Below, in pieces: positions 47,187-58,114 of a stretch of DNA of 64,000 nt. The translations under genes and the position numbers were made by a program. Origin of the DNA: Phialocephala subalpina (Eukaryota > Ascomycota > Leotiomycetes > Helotiales > Mollisiaceae); the NCBI GenBank assembly GCA_900073065.1, contig FJOG01000019.1, positions 544,887 through 608,886 on the forward strand, read 5' to 3'. The notes below the pieces were generated by a model that searched no databases, was not told where the DNA came from, and was given only the letters and a program-made list of their open reading frames with translations. Positions within the stretch are counted from its first letter, which is position 1; the number at the start of each line of letters is the position of its first letter.

Positions 47187-47238
47187 GTAAGCATGCCTGA
47201 AATCAACTATTCTTGAGCAAAACTAACGGTGGCAATAG
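47187..47238 (+). other. Spliceosomal-type intron candidate in the tRNA T-loop (52 nt)
   Basis: Begins GTAAGC, has a perfect branch-site word CTAAC at 47223-47227 and ends AATAG. Removing it restores the T-loop TTCGAGT and a perfect 5-bp T-stem. In DNA it separates GTGGGT from TCGAGTCC, so it splits the Pol III B box. Confidence 0.8.
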
Positions 47239-47257
47239 TCGAGTCCCACTTGGAGTG

Positions 47258-48591
47258 TTAGTATTAATCTTTTACCATGTCCTTATTGTTTGCAGTTTTT
47301 TTTCTCTCTCGAGCAGAAGAGGAGCTATTCCAATTCCGCTATTTTGCCGAACTCAACTTTTGGTGACCCAGTCAGACACGAGGATTTCACTCACAATGCG
47401 AACCTCTCGTTCCTAAAGTATTCTCTGTATGACGAGCTTTTTGAAGGAAAGCTACTTCACAGTCGTTCTAGTTCCTCCGTTATTGTTTCAGTATGGTAAA
47501 TTTTGCGTTTCATATATTTCGATATCACGTGAATCTCCTTCTCAATCTCTGAGTTTGTCGAGTTGAAATTTCGTTCAAACTGCTGCAATAGGTATATGAT
47601 ATCTTATACAAGCATTTCGAATGAGTCTGGCTCGCACTCTTAATAAGAGTCTGAGAGGCAAGCCGCGCCAGATCGTCTATTCTCAGATGATCTCTCAGCG
47701 CTTTCAATATCCCAGTCTTGAGGGTACATTATCACAAGCTGGGTTAGGCTATGAGGTTGTATCGTGCGAAGCGCCACGATTGTGGCCAATTGTCATCCTT
47801 ATTGAAAGAAGATAGACTAAGAAAGTCCAGGTGAGGCTGGGAGATTGAAAACGCTGGATACTCTCACAACTTCCTGGGCCGCCCTCGAATTAAAGCGTAT
47901 TCGTCACGAAGCTATATCTCGGGAACAGGAATCGGCTTCTCAAGGCAGCTCACCATTTGAGTTTGCATTGAGCGTCGGTCATAAATCTATCGCCGCACCT
48001 TTCCGCCGCATCTAGGGATATCCTCGAACAACCTCCAGAATGTACAGGGTGATTAAAGCTATTCCCTTAATCACACCAATCATGACGCATTTTTGAAACT
48101 TCGCTCATGTCATATCGGACGCTAAAATGGCATGGAAATGGTATTCTCTCGTTCGAAAATGCCAATTTGGTAGACTTTCACGATATTGGGAAGGAGGTCC
48201 GTCCACCGTCCACTTTCGCATCCAGACTTCGACCAGACTCAACGCGCTTCTACCTTCCATCAACGTGCAGGCCCTTGTGAGCGACACTCCCGCCTGCAGC
48301 TATCGCGTTGTCTCTCTCCAGGGACAGCTGAGATATGCAGCCAGTCACAGCCCTCTCCTACAGATATCTCCGCAAATGTCTTTCGGCGAGATCTGGATAG
48401 GCCCCGGGATGTGGGGTAACCCCATGGGGGCTGTGTTCCAGAGTGGACGGAGGAACATCAAAAGGTTCATCGAACCCCAAAGTCATTCGACATTCGCATT
48501 TCTGGTCTGATTGAGGTGTATTCTCACACGATTTTACGATTCTCATAGATTGACGAGATTCACACAAGATAACCGACAGAAAAAGAGCAGC
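47258..48591. other. Intergenic region downstream of the tRNA gene
   Basis: Starts with the TTTT terminator at 47271. Frames at 47621-47815 (+) and 48127-48510 (+) lack domains and splice context. The last part is the promoter of the transporter gene. Confidence 0.35.
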
Positions 48592-50232
48592 ATGGCGTTC
48601 GGTACTGCGACGGCTGGAGATCCGAAGGTACGATCTCTCACCTTTGAGGGGAGAAAGAAGCTGATAGGAATCTATCGATAGTGGTGGCCAGCATGGATCA
48701 GATACACTGTTCTGGCGAACCTTTGCTGGTTCGTCTTCATGGGCAATTGCTATTCTGTAGGACGTGACCTTTCCAGACTCTCGCTCAATTGCTGACAACA
48801 CCCAGTCCGGAATCACGACTGGCTTCGAGGATATGGCGATAGAATTCCGCGTCGGATTTGGTTCTCTGACAGATATCGTTTCCTGGTCCGTTTTTGCATT
48901 GGGGGTGTCAAATTTCTTCTGGATGCCCCTCGCCATGTGTATCGGCAAACGACCTGTCATCCTCATTTCCATGGTGATTTTCCTTGCGGGTCTAATTTGG
49001 AGTGTCTACGCACCAACACTCGACAGCCTCCTTGGTGCACGTATTCTGGCCAGCTTTGGAGCCGGTAGTGTTGAGTCTCTAGGTCCCAGCATGATCGCAG
49101 ATTTGTTTCTTGAGCGATACTTCGCGACAGCAATGGCACTTTTCGCCCTCTTCCTTTCTGGAGGCTCGCAGATTGGTCCCGTCATCGCAGGGTACCTAAT
49201 TGCAGATCAAGGATGGAGGTGGTTCTTTAAGCTTTGCGCCATCCTTAATGCGGCCAATCTCTTCTTCTGCCTCTTCTTCTTGCCAGAGACTTCATACCGA
49301 AGACCTTACGTTTATAGTGGAGAGACAGCAGCTGAAGCCGACAAGGAAGCAATCGAAATGCACGAATACAAGCATGGTAAGAATATGGGAGACGGCCTTG
49401 CCACTGTTCCGACTGGCACTGCCCCCGGTGTCCCATACGCCGGCAGCTACTGGAAAGACCTCGTCGCGTTCCGAAACCGTGGTCAAGAGGAGACCGGACT
49501 GCGATCCTTCCCAAAACAACTCACACTCCCATGGAGATTCCTCGTCGTTCCAGGGGCCGTCTACGCAGTTATGTCGTACGGCATCATGCTCGGAGGGTCA
49601 GCCACCGCACTTTATCTCCATCTAGCTTTTTGCTAACACTTCACAGAATCGTCATCATCTCCTCCCAAATCCCCCAACTCTTCGCACCACCACCTTACCT
49701 CTTCGACAGCAAAGCAATCGGCCTCTTCACACTCGCTTCCTTCATTGGCGTCATAGTCGCGTACCCTCTCGCCGGCCCCATGACCGATCTCCTCTCTCGT
49801 ACCCTCACACGCCGAAACTCGAACATCCACAAACCCGAACATAGAATCCCTGCTCTTATCCTCCCCTTCCTACTCTGTCCTTGGGGCTTAATCCTCTACG
49901 CCTACACGGTCTCTGAAGCAAAGCCTTATTATGCTGCTGCTGTTGGGTTCGCGGTGCAAGCTGCGGGGTTGTGCTTTGTTCCTAGTGTGGTTCTGAGTTA
50001 TGTTGTTGATGCGTACCCGACTGAGGGAGGAGAGGCATTGGTGCTGATCAATGCGGGAAAAAATTTGGTTGCTTTTGGTGTTACGAAGGGGAATGCGCAG
50101 TGGTTGGCGAGTCAAGGGTTGAAGAAGATGTATGGTGAGATGGCTGCCATCCAATGGGCCGTTTTGCTGTTGGGATTGCCGCTGTACTTCTTGGGGCCGT
50201 GGTTGAGGGCGAAGACGCAGAGATTTGTTTGA
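48592..50232 (+). CDS. MFS transporter, drug:H+ antiporter-like
   Basis: Exons 48592-48627, 48682-48756, 48806-49596 and 49647-50232 give 495 residues with continuous phases. About 12 hydrophobic segments are present, beginning with YTVLANLCWFVFMGN. The cytoplasmic loop 2-3 region reads MCIGKRPVILISMV, a variant of the family motif, and LFLSGGSQIGPVIAGYLI resembles the antiporter motif C area. A long hydrophilic loop (residues about 220-270) separates the two halves. The second half starts IVIISSQIPQLFAPPPYLF and ends with GLPLYFLGPWLRAKTQ. Related fungal transporters export drugs or move polyamines and small organic cations across the plasma membrane. The substrate is unknown. A short first exon of 12 codons was chosen because only this ATG gives the usual N-terminus before transmembrane segment 1. 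Confidence 0.9.
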
Positions 50233-51580
50233 GTGGTGTGAAGGTAGGTTCGACGTAGATGCTGGCGTCGAATCGCTCTGTTCAAGGGTATAATATCGTC
50301 TGAGATTGACTTTTGTAGGGGTCAAATGCAACACCTTGTTTGGTTCTGGAGTCTTTCGAGCACGGTGACTGTTGGAGAGTCTATAATGTTGCGGACTTGG
50401 TGAGCCTCACCAAGAAAGGTTCAGAGTCCCAGCAGCAAAATACGTGCCGCACTTGGTCAACTCGAGATCCCCTCCTCGAGGGGATCGTTCACTATTTCGC
50501 GGAAATGCTCCTGGCTCGTCATCCCACTTGCAATGTTGCATTCACACACCATAACCCCGCATCCATCCCACGTCTCTCCTTTCCTCCAATCATAGCATAC
50601 GATGGCTGATCCAAATCCTTCACCAAATGCAACCCAAGCGTTTGTTGCACTTTGCAAACGGAGGGTAGTGATGACCGAAACCCGACTTGCAAAGCCATCT
50701 CGTCTGTTGTGTTTGCCATCGAAGACTGGCTTGTATCATTTCTATCAGGTAGCCGAGCTGTGGCAAGTGACATATCTTTGAGGAGGGAAATCTTCTCTGA
50801 TATACAGACCCAGAATACCTCATCGTGTTTCAGAATTTTACTCTAGGGACGCGCCTTTCCAGCACGTGTCATCAGAACTCAATTCATTCCCTCTGCCTTT
50901 CCCATCCTGGGGAACACTCACCACTTCGTGAAATAGTCCCTGTCAGATCCCCCCTCCCTGGCTCACTCGCACCCCAATACCACCCCATAAACATCACCTA
51001 ACCAACCAGACCTCCCAATTCCTCGCGAGATCTCAACCCCAGAAACGAATACCAAGACATTGTTGCACATCGCAAAACGGAGTGTCTCTGTACCCGAAGT
51101 CCGAGTCCACATTCAACTCCACCAATGATCATCCAAGCTAAGCGAGCTGCCCCCCTAAAGCTCGGGTGCGGAAACTTGTTAAGGCCGAGTAAGCGAGTGT
51201 CTCCCCGCCTCCACTGTCCGGACACAGAGGGAGACGGAGAGGGGGCGGGACCTGCCAACACGGACCACCAGGACGCAGAGCGGAAATTTCACCTGCAGGT
51301 CCCGTAATTGATATTGGATGCGGAGGCGTGGGTAGCAGGGTAGTGAAATTGGATGGAAGGTGATGTGGATGCTCATGCAAAGGATACAGCGTTCTCTAAT
51401 TGAAGGCCATGAACGGATGGGTTCGGTAGAGTGATTGCTGAGTCCAGGTCTTGGGTTAGGCTGTCATACTAAGAACTTCTTACAAAGGGTGTAATCGTCT
51501 CCAATTGAGAATGCTTCTGTTAAACAATTTGACTTTTTGCATCAAACACTCTCTCATCTCATGAACCTATTGCCCCCATC
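50233..51580. other. Intergenic region of about 1.35 kb
   Basis: No supported gene. The frames here are short and lack recognisable domains. CTCGAGATCCCC...GAGGGGATCG around 50461-50487 is a short inverted repeat (GATCCCCTCCTCGAGGGGATC). The region 51200-51270 is GC-rich (GGGGGCGGGACC). Together with the next gene's promoter these account for what is visible. Confidence 0.4.
50468..50488. repeat. Near-perfect short palindrome
   Basis: GATCCCCTC and GAGGGGATC flank a short CTC spacer. It lies downstream of the transporter gene and may act as a 3'-end hairpin, but no T-run follows. Confidence 0.6.
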
Positions 51581-52978
51581 ATGAACGGCACCACCACTCA
51601 TACAAATGGCTCCAGTCACTCAGACATTAACAGCGACTCCACTCCTCACCCTTTCAAAATCATCATAGCCGGGGCTGGCATAGGAGGACTATTCGCGTCA
51701 ATCTGTCTCGCCACAGCTGGTCACTCAGTCACCATCTACGAATCCTCCCGCTTCGCTCTTGAGACTGGTGCAGCAATCCACCTCGCACCGAATGTCAACG
51801 GACTCCTTCGCAAATATGGCATCTTTCCAGAAGCATTCGGCGCAGTAACGTGCGAATGGCTCTCCCAATTGAAACCTGATGGGTCGACGGTCTTCTTACA
51901 TGACTTGAGACCGCTAGGAAAGGTGTATCCGTACCCGTGGCAATTGGTGCATAGAATTGATTTGCACAATGCTTTGAAGGAGAAAGCGAGGAGTTTGGGG
52001 GTGGAGATTAAGCTGCAGAGTCGAGTGAAGGGAGCGGATTGTGAGAAGACCAGTTTAGTTTTGGAGAGTGGCGAAGTGGTTGAAGGAGATTTGGTCATTG
52101 GTGCTGATGGTGTACATGTAAGTCTCGGATCAAGAACTGCCCTCGTGCCGGAAATTGAGACTGACTTTGAAGTCGGTGCTGCGAAACTCGGTCTTGGGAT
52201 ACGACACACTACCCAAGCCATCCGGCACAAGCGCCTTTAGATTCTTAATCCCAACTTCAGAGATCAAATCAGACCCTAGAACAGCTCATTTTGTAGAGCG
52301 TGCTGGAGAATTGGCGATGGTATACGGCGATGAGAGGCGGCTGGTCATGTACCCGTGCAGGGATAACACGGAGTTGAACTTCGCCGCCATGATACCAGAC
52401 CATGAAAGTGGTGCGACTGAAGGGGATTGGAATCAAGCGGGGTCGAAAGAGACGTTGTTGAAGCTTTTTGATGCGTTCTCAGATGATACTAAGGCGTTGC
52501 TCGAGAAAGCCCCGCCAGAAACAGTGAAGTTGTGGAAATTATTAGACCATGATGCTTTGCCGAATGTAAGCCTCATCAAATGTCGCAACGACTTTCCAAG
52601 TATTGACTTCAGAATTAGTGGACAAGAGGAAATGTCGTACTTATGGGCGACGCAGCACACCCATTTCTGCCTCACCAGGGGCAAGGTGGAGCTCAAGCGC
52701 TGGAGGATGGCGCTGCTCTTGGTGCTCTTCTACCCCTCGGAACTCTTCATTCCGACATTCTGTATCGACTGGAACTCTATACATCTTCTCGATGCGAAAG
52801 AGCAACAGTCATTCAAAACTACTCACGAGACTCAGGCCTCCCGATCAAAGGGGAGACACATGTGAAGAGGGAAATTATGAACCCGATGCAGTTTACAGAG
52901 TACAATTTTCGTCACGATGCGTTTGATCACGCAGCTAGTTTACTGAAGACCAAATCTGAGGACGGAGTGGCTCAATAG
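51581..52978 (+). CDS. FAD-dependent monooxygenase (salicylate hydroxylase-like)
   Basis: Exons 51581-52117, 52173-52565 and 52619-52978 give 429 residues, all introns phase 0. After an N-terminal Ser/Thr/His-rich tail (about 25 residues) comes the FAD-binding Rossmann motif KIIIAGAGIGGLFASICL with E in TIYESS. Next is the DG motif VIGADGVHS (joined across intron 1). The third FAD motif VVLMGDAAHPFLPHQGQG is rebuilt across intron 2 and continues GGAQALEDGAALGALL. This is group A flavoprotein hydroxylase structure, using NAD(P)H and oxygen to hydroxylate aromatic or polyketide substrates. No polyketide synthase or other cluster gene is seen nearby. Likely cytosolic or peripheral. Confidence 0.93.
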
Positions 52979-53442
52979 ATCAAGGTTATATGTTGTACTC
53001 CGTCGAGATCTTGAAGCTTGGGTGAAGTGGAGAAGCGAAAGTGCATTCCCCCGGGAAATGTGTATCCCATCTTGTGATAAGCCACCTCCCATTTGGAGTT
53101 GAATTCCATTCGGCCTAGTTCGGGTCGCGCTATCCAAACAATCAAAGCACTGGCATTGTATCTGAAAGACAATTTGAACATGTCTTTGTACGTGACTTTG
53201 GAACAAAGTACCATAACCATGAGGTGGTCAATTCACGGGACTGTGCTTTATTCGGAAGCCATCGTTGCTTCTTTTGCTTTGTCCTCTATGCCAACTTGAC
53301 ATCTACAATACCATGCGAGGACAAGAGGAGCGAATATATTTAAACAAAACAGCTTTCTACAATCCAATTGTTTTCCTGTTCTTCATATCACTCCACCACA
53401 CCCAATCAAAACCAATCAAACATACAAAGAAATATCCCAACA
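52979..53442. other. Short intergenic region with the promoter of the RING-type gene
   Basis: No gene is supported. An AT-rich TATATTTAAA stretch (53334-53343) about 100 bp upstream of the ATG may be a core promoter element. Confidence 0.4.
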
Positions 53443-54294
53443 ATGTGCCTCGTTCAAATCGAAAAGTTCTATCCGCGATGTGGTCACAGCAAAGCGTGTC
53501 GGCAAGAAGAAGTGCAGCCGGACTGCACTCGCAAGAAGCTGGCCTTCAAAATGGTTACTGATGACGGCCCCTGCAACAGATGCGCAGTCAGAGCCGCAGA
53601 GGATGCTTCATCCTCCACGCCGGAGAGTGTGGAAAGTACACAAGAATCGGCAGAGCCAAAGTTACTCGAGAACAAAGACGCAAAACGCATGTGGAAAATT
53701 CGTTACAGTAAGTTTGAGAAATGGCTAAAGGCTTGCCAAACCACTATCTCACGAACTCTAAGACACAAAACCTTCAGAATTGGCCAATCTCGGGTCGTTT
53801 CCCCAGCACTCAGAATCGTTCCTAGAAATCATATCAGGTACGACTGTACCCTGAAGGACCGCGGCGATAAGTGTGGTAGCTGTGTGGGTTCGCTGGTCGA
53901 CCCAGACACTTCCGCAGATGCATGCGGTGGGAGTGGACCTCGTCAACTGCCTTGCGGACACTTCTTCGGCCACTCTTGTCTCAAAGATTGGTTTCTTACC
54001 GGGCAGACTGTTAACGGGATTCTGAAAGCGTGATGCCCAAATTGCAGAACGGCGTTCGTGGTAACTGCTGCTGAAGATCAAGAATTACTGGGAATGAGAC
54101 CTGTTGTCGAAGTCGATACCGGGATCATGGCAGAGATTCGAGCGCTTGGTCGCACGATTCGCAAAGGATTGGTGGTTCCGGGAATGGCTGGTATCGGTAG
54201 TCCTCGACACCATTGTACTTGGGATTTCGACGCTAGTATCTTTGTTCTCGAGCTTATCTTGGCTGAGGCGGTACTGGTTGAAAACATCCATTAA
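53443..54294 (+). pseudogene. RING-type zinc-finger protein with an internal TGA
   Basis: The frame from ATG 53443 (MCLVQIEKFYPRCGHSKACR) runs to TGA 54031-54033 (196 residues), then the same frame continues to 54294. The RING-like Cys/His set is YDCTLKDRGDKCGSC, then LPCGHFFGHSCLKDWF, then CPNCRTAF. The TGA falls directly before CPNCR, so the last two zinc ligands are only reached if the stop is ignored. One C to T change at an Arg CGA codon would explain it. The N-terminus also has CxxH/C clusters (RCGHSKACRQEE, GPCNRCAV). RING proteins are mostly E3 ubiquitin ligases. It may be a recent pseudogene, a strain polymorphism or a read-through site. Confidence 0.65.
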
Positions 54295-55980
54295 AAACGT
54301 ACGAAATAAATACAGCTATAAAAACTTCCATCTGACTTGCGTCGCGAAATGTGGGCGACATGGACTTGTAGCGCTATAAATTTGTACGAAGCTGCAAAGA
54401 GATGGATGAAAGCTATGACGAATAGTTAACGATGTCGGGGCGAGCGTCAGCCAGAGCTTGACGGGCAGCTGTGAAGCGCTGAAGCTTTGTTTCTTGGGAA
54501 TGAAAACTGGAGGTCAAATTGAAGATTTGATTGATAGTCATAGACATCTTGGAAGATGTTTGAGGCCGGTTGAGAAAGGTTCTTAAGCGACTATGTGTAC
54601 TTGGGAGTATACAGTAGTTACTTTCTTTAAGGTTTACTTTCTGTGTGCGTACGTGTGTGTGTGTGTGTGTGTGTGTGTGTTGTGTGTGGAATTGAAAGTG
54701 AGGGTTTATGCCCCACGTACTTATATGTGACATTGGCGATCTGTTCTGAACTTGTTCACCAGCTCAAAATTGAATGCACAGAGAATGTGGGGGGACACGG
54801 TGAGCATTATTTGGATCATGAACACGAAAGACAGTGTCGCAGCGTAGATGTAGTGCGGTGAGTGCAATAGCTGTGATCACGCGATTGCCAAGTCACTGAA
54901 CCAGCTCGCGAGTCAATGAATGCAAATACAACGATAGAACAATTAAGAAAATCACGAATCCACCAAAAATGATCCGGCCGAACGCCATTATTTTTATCCT
55001 CCAGGACAGAAATAGGGCATTGTCTGTTGGTCAGTCAGGTCCATCTACAAAGAAGAACGAGCCTTCATTCTCATCAAGCCTTGTCGCGTAAATCCATTGT
55101 CATCGCCTTTCAGACACCTCGAGTCTTTGTTTCAGCCACCTGGCGGTCACTTTAGACTACAGTATGCTGCTTGTCACCAGATGGCAGTAGCTCGATTGAC
55201 CCCACACGTCGAGTCAGGGTTAGCGAGAAATTTCCACAACACAACTTGCAAAGCAATGGAGCTTACCACGATCCCGGTGGACAATGCAGTCTGCGTGCAT
55301 GTTCGCAGATTCTACGGTCCATACTTGCGGCCTGCACAGGACAGTATAGATACAGTGGTAGGGGGCCGAGCTCCATGTTCCTTCTACCCCGCAATCTTGG
55401 GACAGAGGCGTCTTTCTTTCAGATCCTCCCGCATAGAGATTCCTGCTCGAAGTCGATTGTCCGGGAATGGACAGCAAAGGATGTCGATATCAGAGAGTCT
55501 CCAAAGCCCACGGTCAGGGCATCGCACCATTCGTGGTGTAGGCACAGGGGATGTTTCAGACCGAGGCCCCATGGTCTTCCCCAGCCCAAGGAGTTCTGTG
55601 GTTTGAACAATTGGACACCAATCAAGAACGGCCAATAGGCTGTAATGCTGGGGGCTTTTGCTTGGATATCTGGTAGACGCGGTTCTGCGAAGAGATGAGG
55701 GGGTCCCGTTCATTCTTCGCTGTCCAGTTGGTCTGCTATAACGATTTCCTGTTCTGTGTTGATACACCTCGAAACTCAGCTCAAAATTTGGGTGCATTAG
55801 ATGTTTAACACACCCTCAGGGATAAAGACAAAGACACGGTATCCATATATTGGAAAATGGGTGAGGTTTGGCGCCATCGGGTACTGAAGCCATTTTTTAC
55901 TCTTCTTCGAGATGGGTCGTGGACGGGGGTGAAGCTCGTGAATCGCCGTTCCTAAATAGTGAATATGGGGTCACAACTCA
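54295..55980. other. Intergenic region with a GT microsatellite
   Basis: Contains the (GT)n tract at 54652-54680. A minus-strand peptide starting at about 54550 (MSMTINQIFNLTSSFHSQE) ends at 54413 and might be a small gene of about 44 codons, but support is weak. The frames at 55097-55797 have no features. Confidence 0.35.
54652..54680. repeat. GT dinucleotide microsatellite
   Basis: About 14 GT units in a row, followed by a further TGTGTGTG stretch to 54688. Confidence 0.95.
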
Positions 55981-56850
55981 ATGCCATCTTGGACCAGTAA
56001 TGAACCTCTGTACTTGAAGTCTTGGGAAATGGACATGGGCATCCACAAAGAATCCTGGGGCATATATATTCCAGAAGCATGGCTCTTTTGCGACGTCCTC
56101 CTCACAGACCATATCTCCGCTTTGCTACCTTTAGGTCAGGTCGGGGGGAGCTTGTTCGGCGCCACGTATTTCTTCTTGGTCACGTTCCAGTGCAAGCCGA
56201 TCAACTATTTCGTGAGTGTCAACCCCCTGACGGTACATCTACGAATTGACCGGTGAAGTGGCACCCACTCAACGAGAGAACCTGTCTTCCAGGTAAGGTG
56301 GAGATAGCCACTTCGTACGCACATTCCGCTCTTGTTGGTGCGACAAACTTTATTTTCGCGATCTTGCCGGCTCGTGGTGTGGCATCTGCTGATGAGCATT
56401 GCTAAGAAGGTTTCGGTAGCTGGGCTACTCGAATTTGGTGCTATGTAAGTAAGGGTATTTGTTTGTCGGGTTGGACGGATGCTGACGAGTGTAGTGGTAT
56501 CACCAGCTTCGTTCGGATGCTGGACATCAAGGCTTTGGAATCGGCTTCTTCTGTCCGTAGCCGCCATCTACCACATATCGTTTGCAACTTCTAACAACAG
56601 CAGCTGTGACGTCTCAACTAGAAACCTGGACCTGCATTGAGCTTGGCGTTGGTCTCATCGTGCGCCGTTTGGCGACTGTGCGACCTTTTTTTTAGGAGAA
56701 TCCTCAGCGGCAGCGACTCCTCCTCTTCTGCCTCAAATCGAAAGAGATCAATCGCCTGGCCTCCACCCTGCCCAGAAACTCCATCGTAAATTATCGAGGA
56801 CTCTACTGAGAATAGCATAAAGACGTGCTTCATGACGAGTCTTGTGCGTG
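55981..56850 (+). pseudogene. Remnant of a rhodopsin-domain (PTH11-like) membrane protein
   Basis: Successive plus-strand frames give pieces typical of fungal seven-helix PTH11-like proteins: GATYFFLVTFQCKPINYF, then a shifted PVKWHPLNE, then IAKKVSVAG, and at the C-terminal end LDLH followed by shifted VGLIV and DCATFFLG pieces. The pieces lie in the expected order but in different frames with stops between, and introns alone do not repair it. These receptors sit in the plasma membrane and sense surfaces or small molecules. Here the copy is decayed. The assignment is from motif memory. Confidence 0.45.
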
Positions 56851-58114
56851 GCACCACGAAGAAGAACGGAGACCGGTGGACTCAATTGAGCGACAACGAA
56901 GGCGAGAGAGCTTTGACGACGAGGCAGAGTAGAGGAGGTATCCAGAAGACAGGGAATTCGAGGCAGTGTCCGTTCAGGCGGGAAAGAGTGCTCAAGAAAC
57001 TCCGGCCTTGATCGGGTCAGGGGGTTAATTTGTTCGAGGCTTCGGGGATCGTGTTGGCAGCCAACCTTGCCATGATATGAATTCTATTTTCGTCATCGCC
57101 TCGATCTCGAGACTCCGGTTCAATATCCTAGCTTTGTAGCAGTATTCGCAGCTTTCAGCGTGGATTTCGATCTAGACAAGAACATCCACGAAAGGCGATT
57201 GATACGACGCGAGGTCCTACCGTTGGAAGTGATAAACTTCATCAAATCTAGCAGTCCAGTAAGCACAATAAAATGAAGCTGGAGCTCTAAATGGAAGAAA
57301 GATAGGTCTGAGAGAGAACTGTCTCAATGTAATGACTTGATAAAGGCACACATCGGCAATGGCCTCTTCGCCTACTGACATGCTATGCACTGACCGATAG
57401 TTCTGCAAATGGCCACTCCTTATTTGGACGCCGATATAGTCATGAGGAATCCTAGGAGCATTATCTAGCCTTTTACTGCCTTTATATATAGTTCTATCCC
57501 ATGAATCATGGAAATTGCCAGTCGTCGAGTCTGCGCTCATCATTCCGCGCCAGAGCAACGAAGGGCATAGCTTTAAATGCGCACGCGACTTAATTCGAAA
57601 TAATCGACAAATGCCCCAGGTGTATCGGTATATTTGGAGGTAGGATATTCAGGGTGAATTGCTTGAGGACAGGAAGCAAGACGAAAGGGTAGGAAATCCA
57701 CCTTTGAGGAGGTTGGGGCTCAGTCACCTGATCTAGATCACGTGGGACTGCCGCTAGAAATGATTTTCAATCTCGGATGACTAGAACTCCTGCTCAAGGA
57801 CAAACACATCTCAAAGGTCCTCATACCATCGAGAGCCTTCCTGAGACAAATTCGCAACGTTGAACGCAACGTTTCGGACTTCAGTGCGATACGACTGATT
57901 CCCGATAGCACTCGTTATCGATCTACAGGTACCTCGCCCTCCACACAAACCCAACGGCAGTCAATTGAGCTCGGTGAAGCTCAAGAGACGGCTCTGGAGA
58001 CAACTCTGACATTCTCCATAGGCCTGTGGACGATTCGAGATCCTCCAAAGCGACACGATTCCCCGGCGCATACTTACTCGAAGCTCCCCCGCGACGGTGT
58101 AAGCTCCCATCAAC
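56851..58114. other. Intergenic region of about 1.3 kb
   Basis: No supported gene. The minus frames at 57217-57558 and 57923-58318 look like chance frames; the second overlaps the PHD gene's start. Promoter of the PHD-finger gene at the right end. Confidence 0.4.

Larger units (their letters stand above)
47066..47257 (+). tRNA. tRNA-Arg (anticodon TCT) interrupted by three introns
   Basis: Pieces in order: acceptor GCTCCAA (47066-47072), TG, D-stem GCGC, D-loop AATGGTA (to 47085), insert 47086-47136, D-stem GCGC (47137-47140), anticodon stem CAAGA (47142-47146), CTTCTA with anticodon TCT at 47149-47151, insert 47153-47169, A, then TCTTG (47171-47175), AGGTT, T-stem GTGGG (47181-47185), T, insert 47187-47238, TCGAGT, CCCAC (47245-47249), acceptor TTGGAGT (47250-47256) and discriminator G (47257). 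All four stems pair fully (one G-U in the acceptor). The mature length is 72, like yeast tRNA-Arg(TCT). The middle insert is a standard tRNA intron after position 37, with AGAAG pairing to the anticodon-loop CTTCT. The outer two look like spliceosomal introns. A TTTT run at 47271-47274 fits Pol III termination. It may be functional or a very precisely interrupted pseudogene. Confidence 0.85.
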
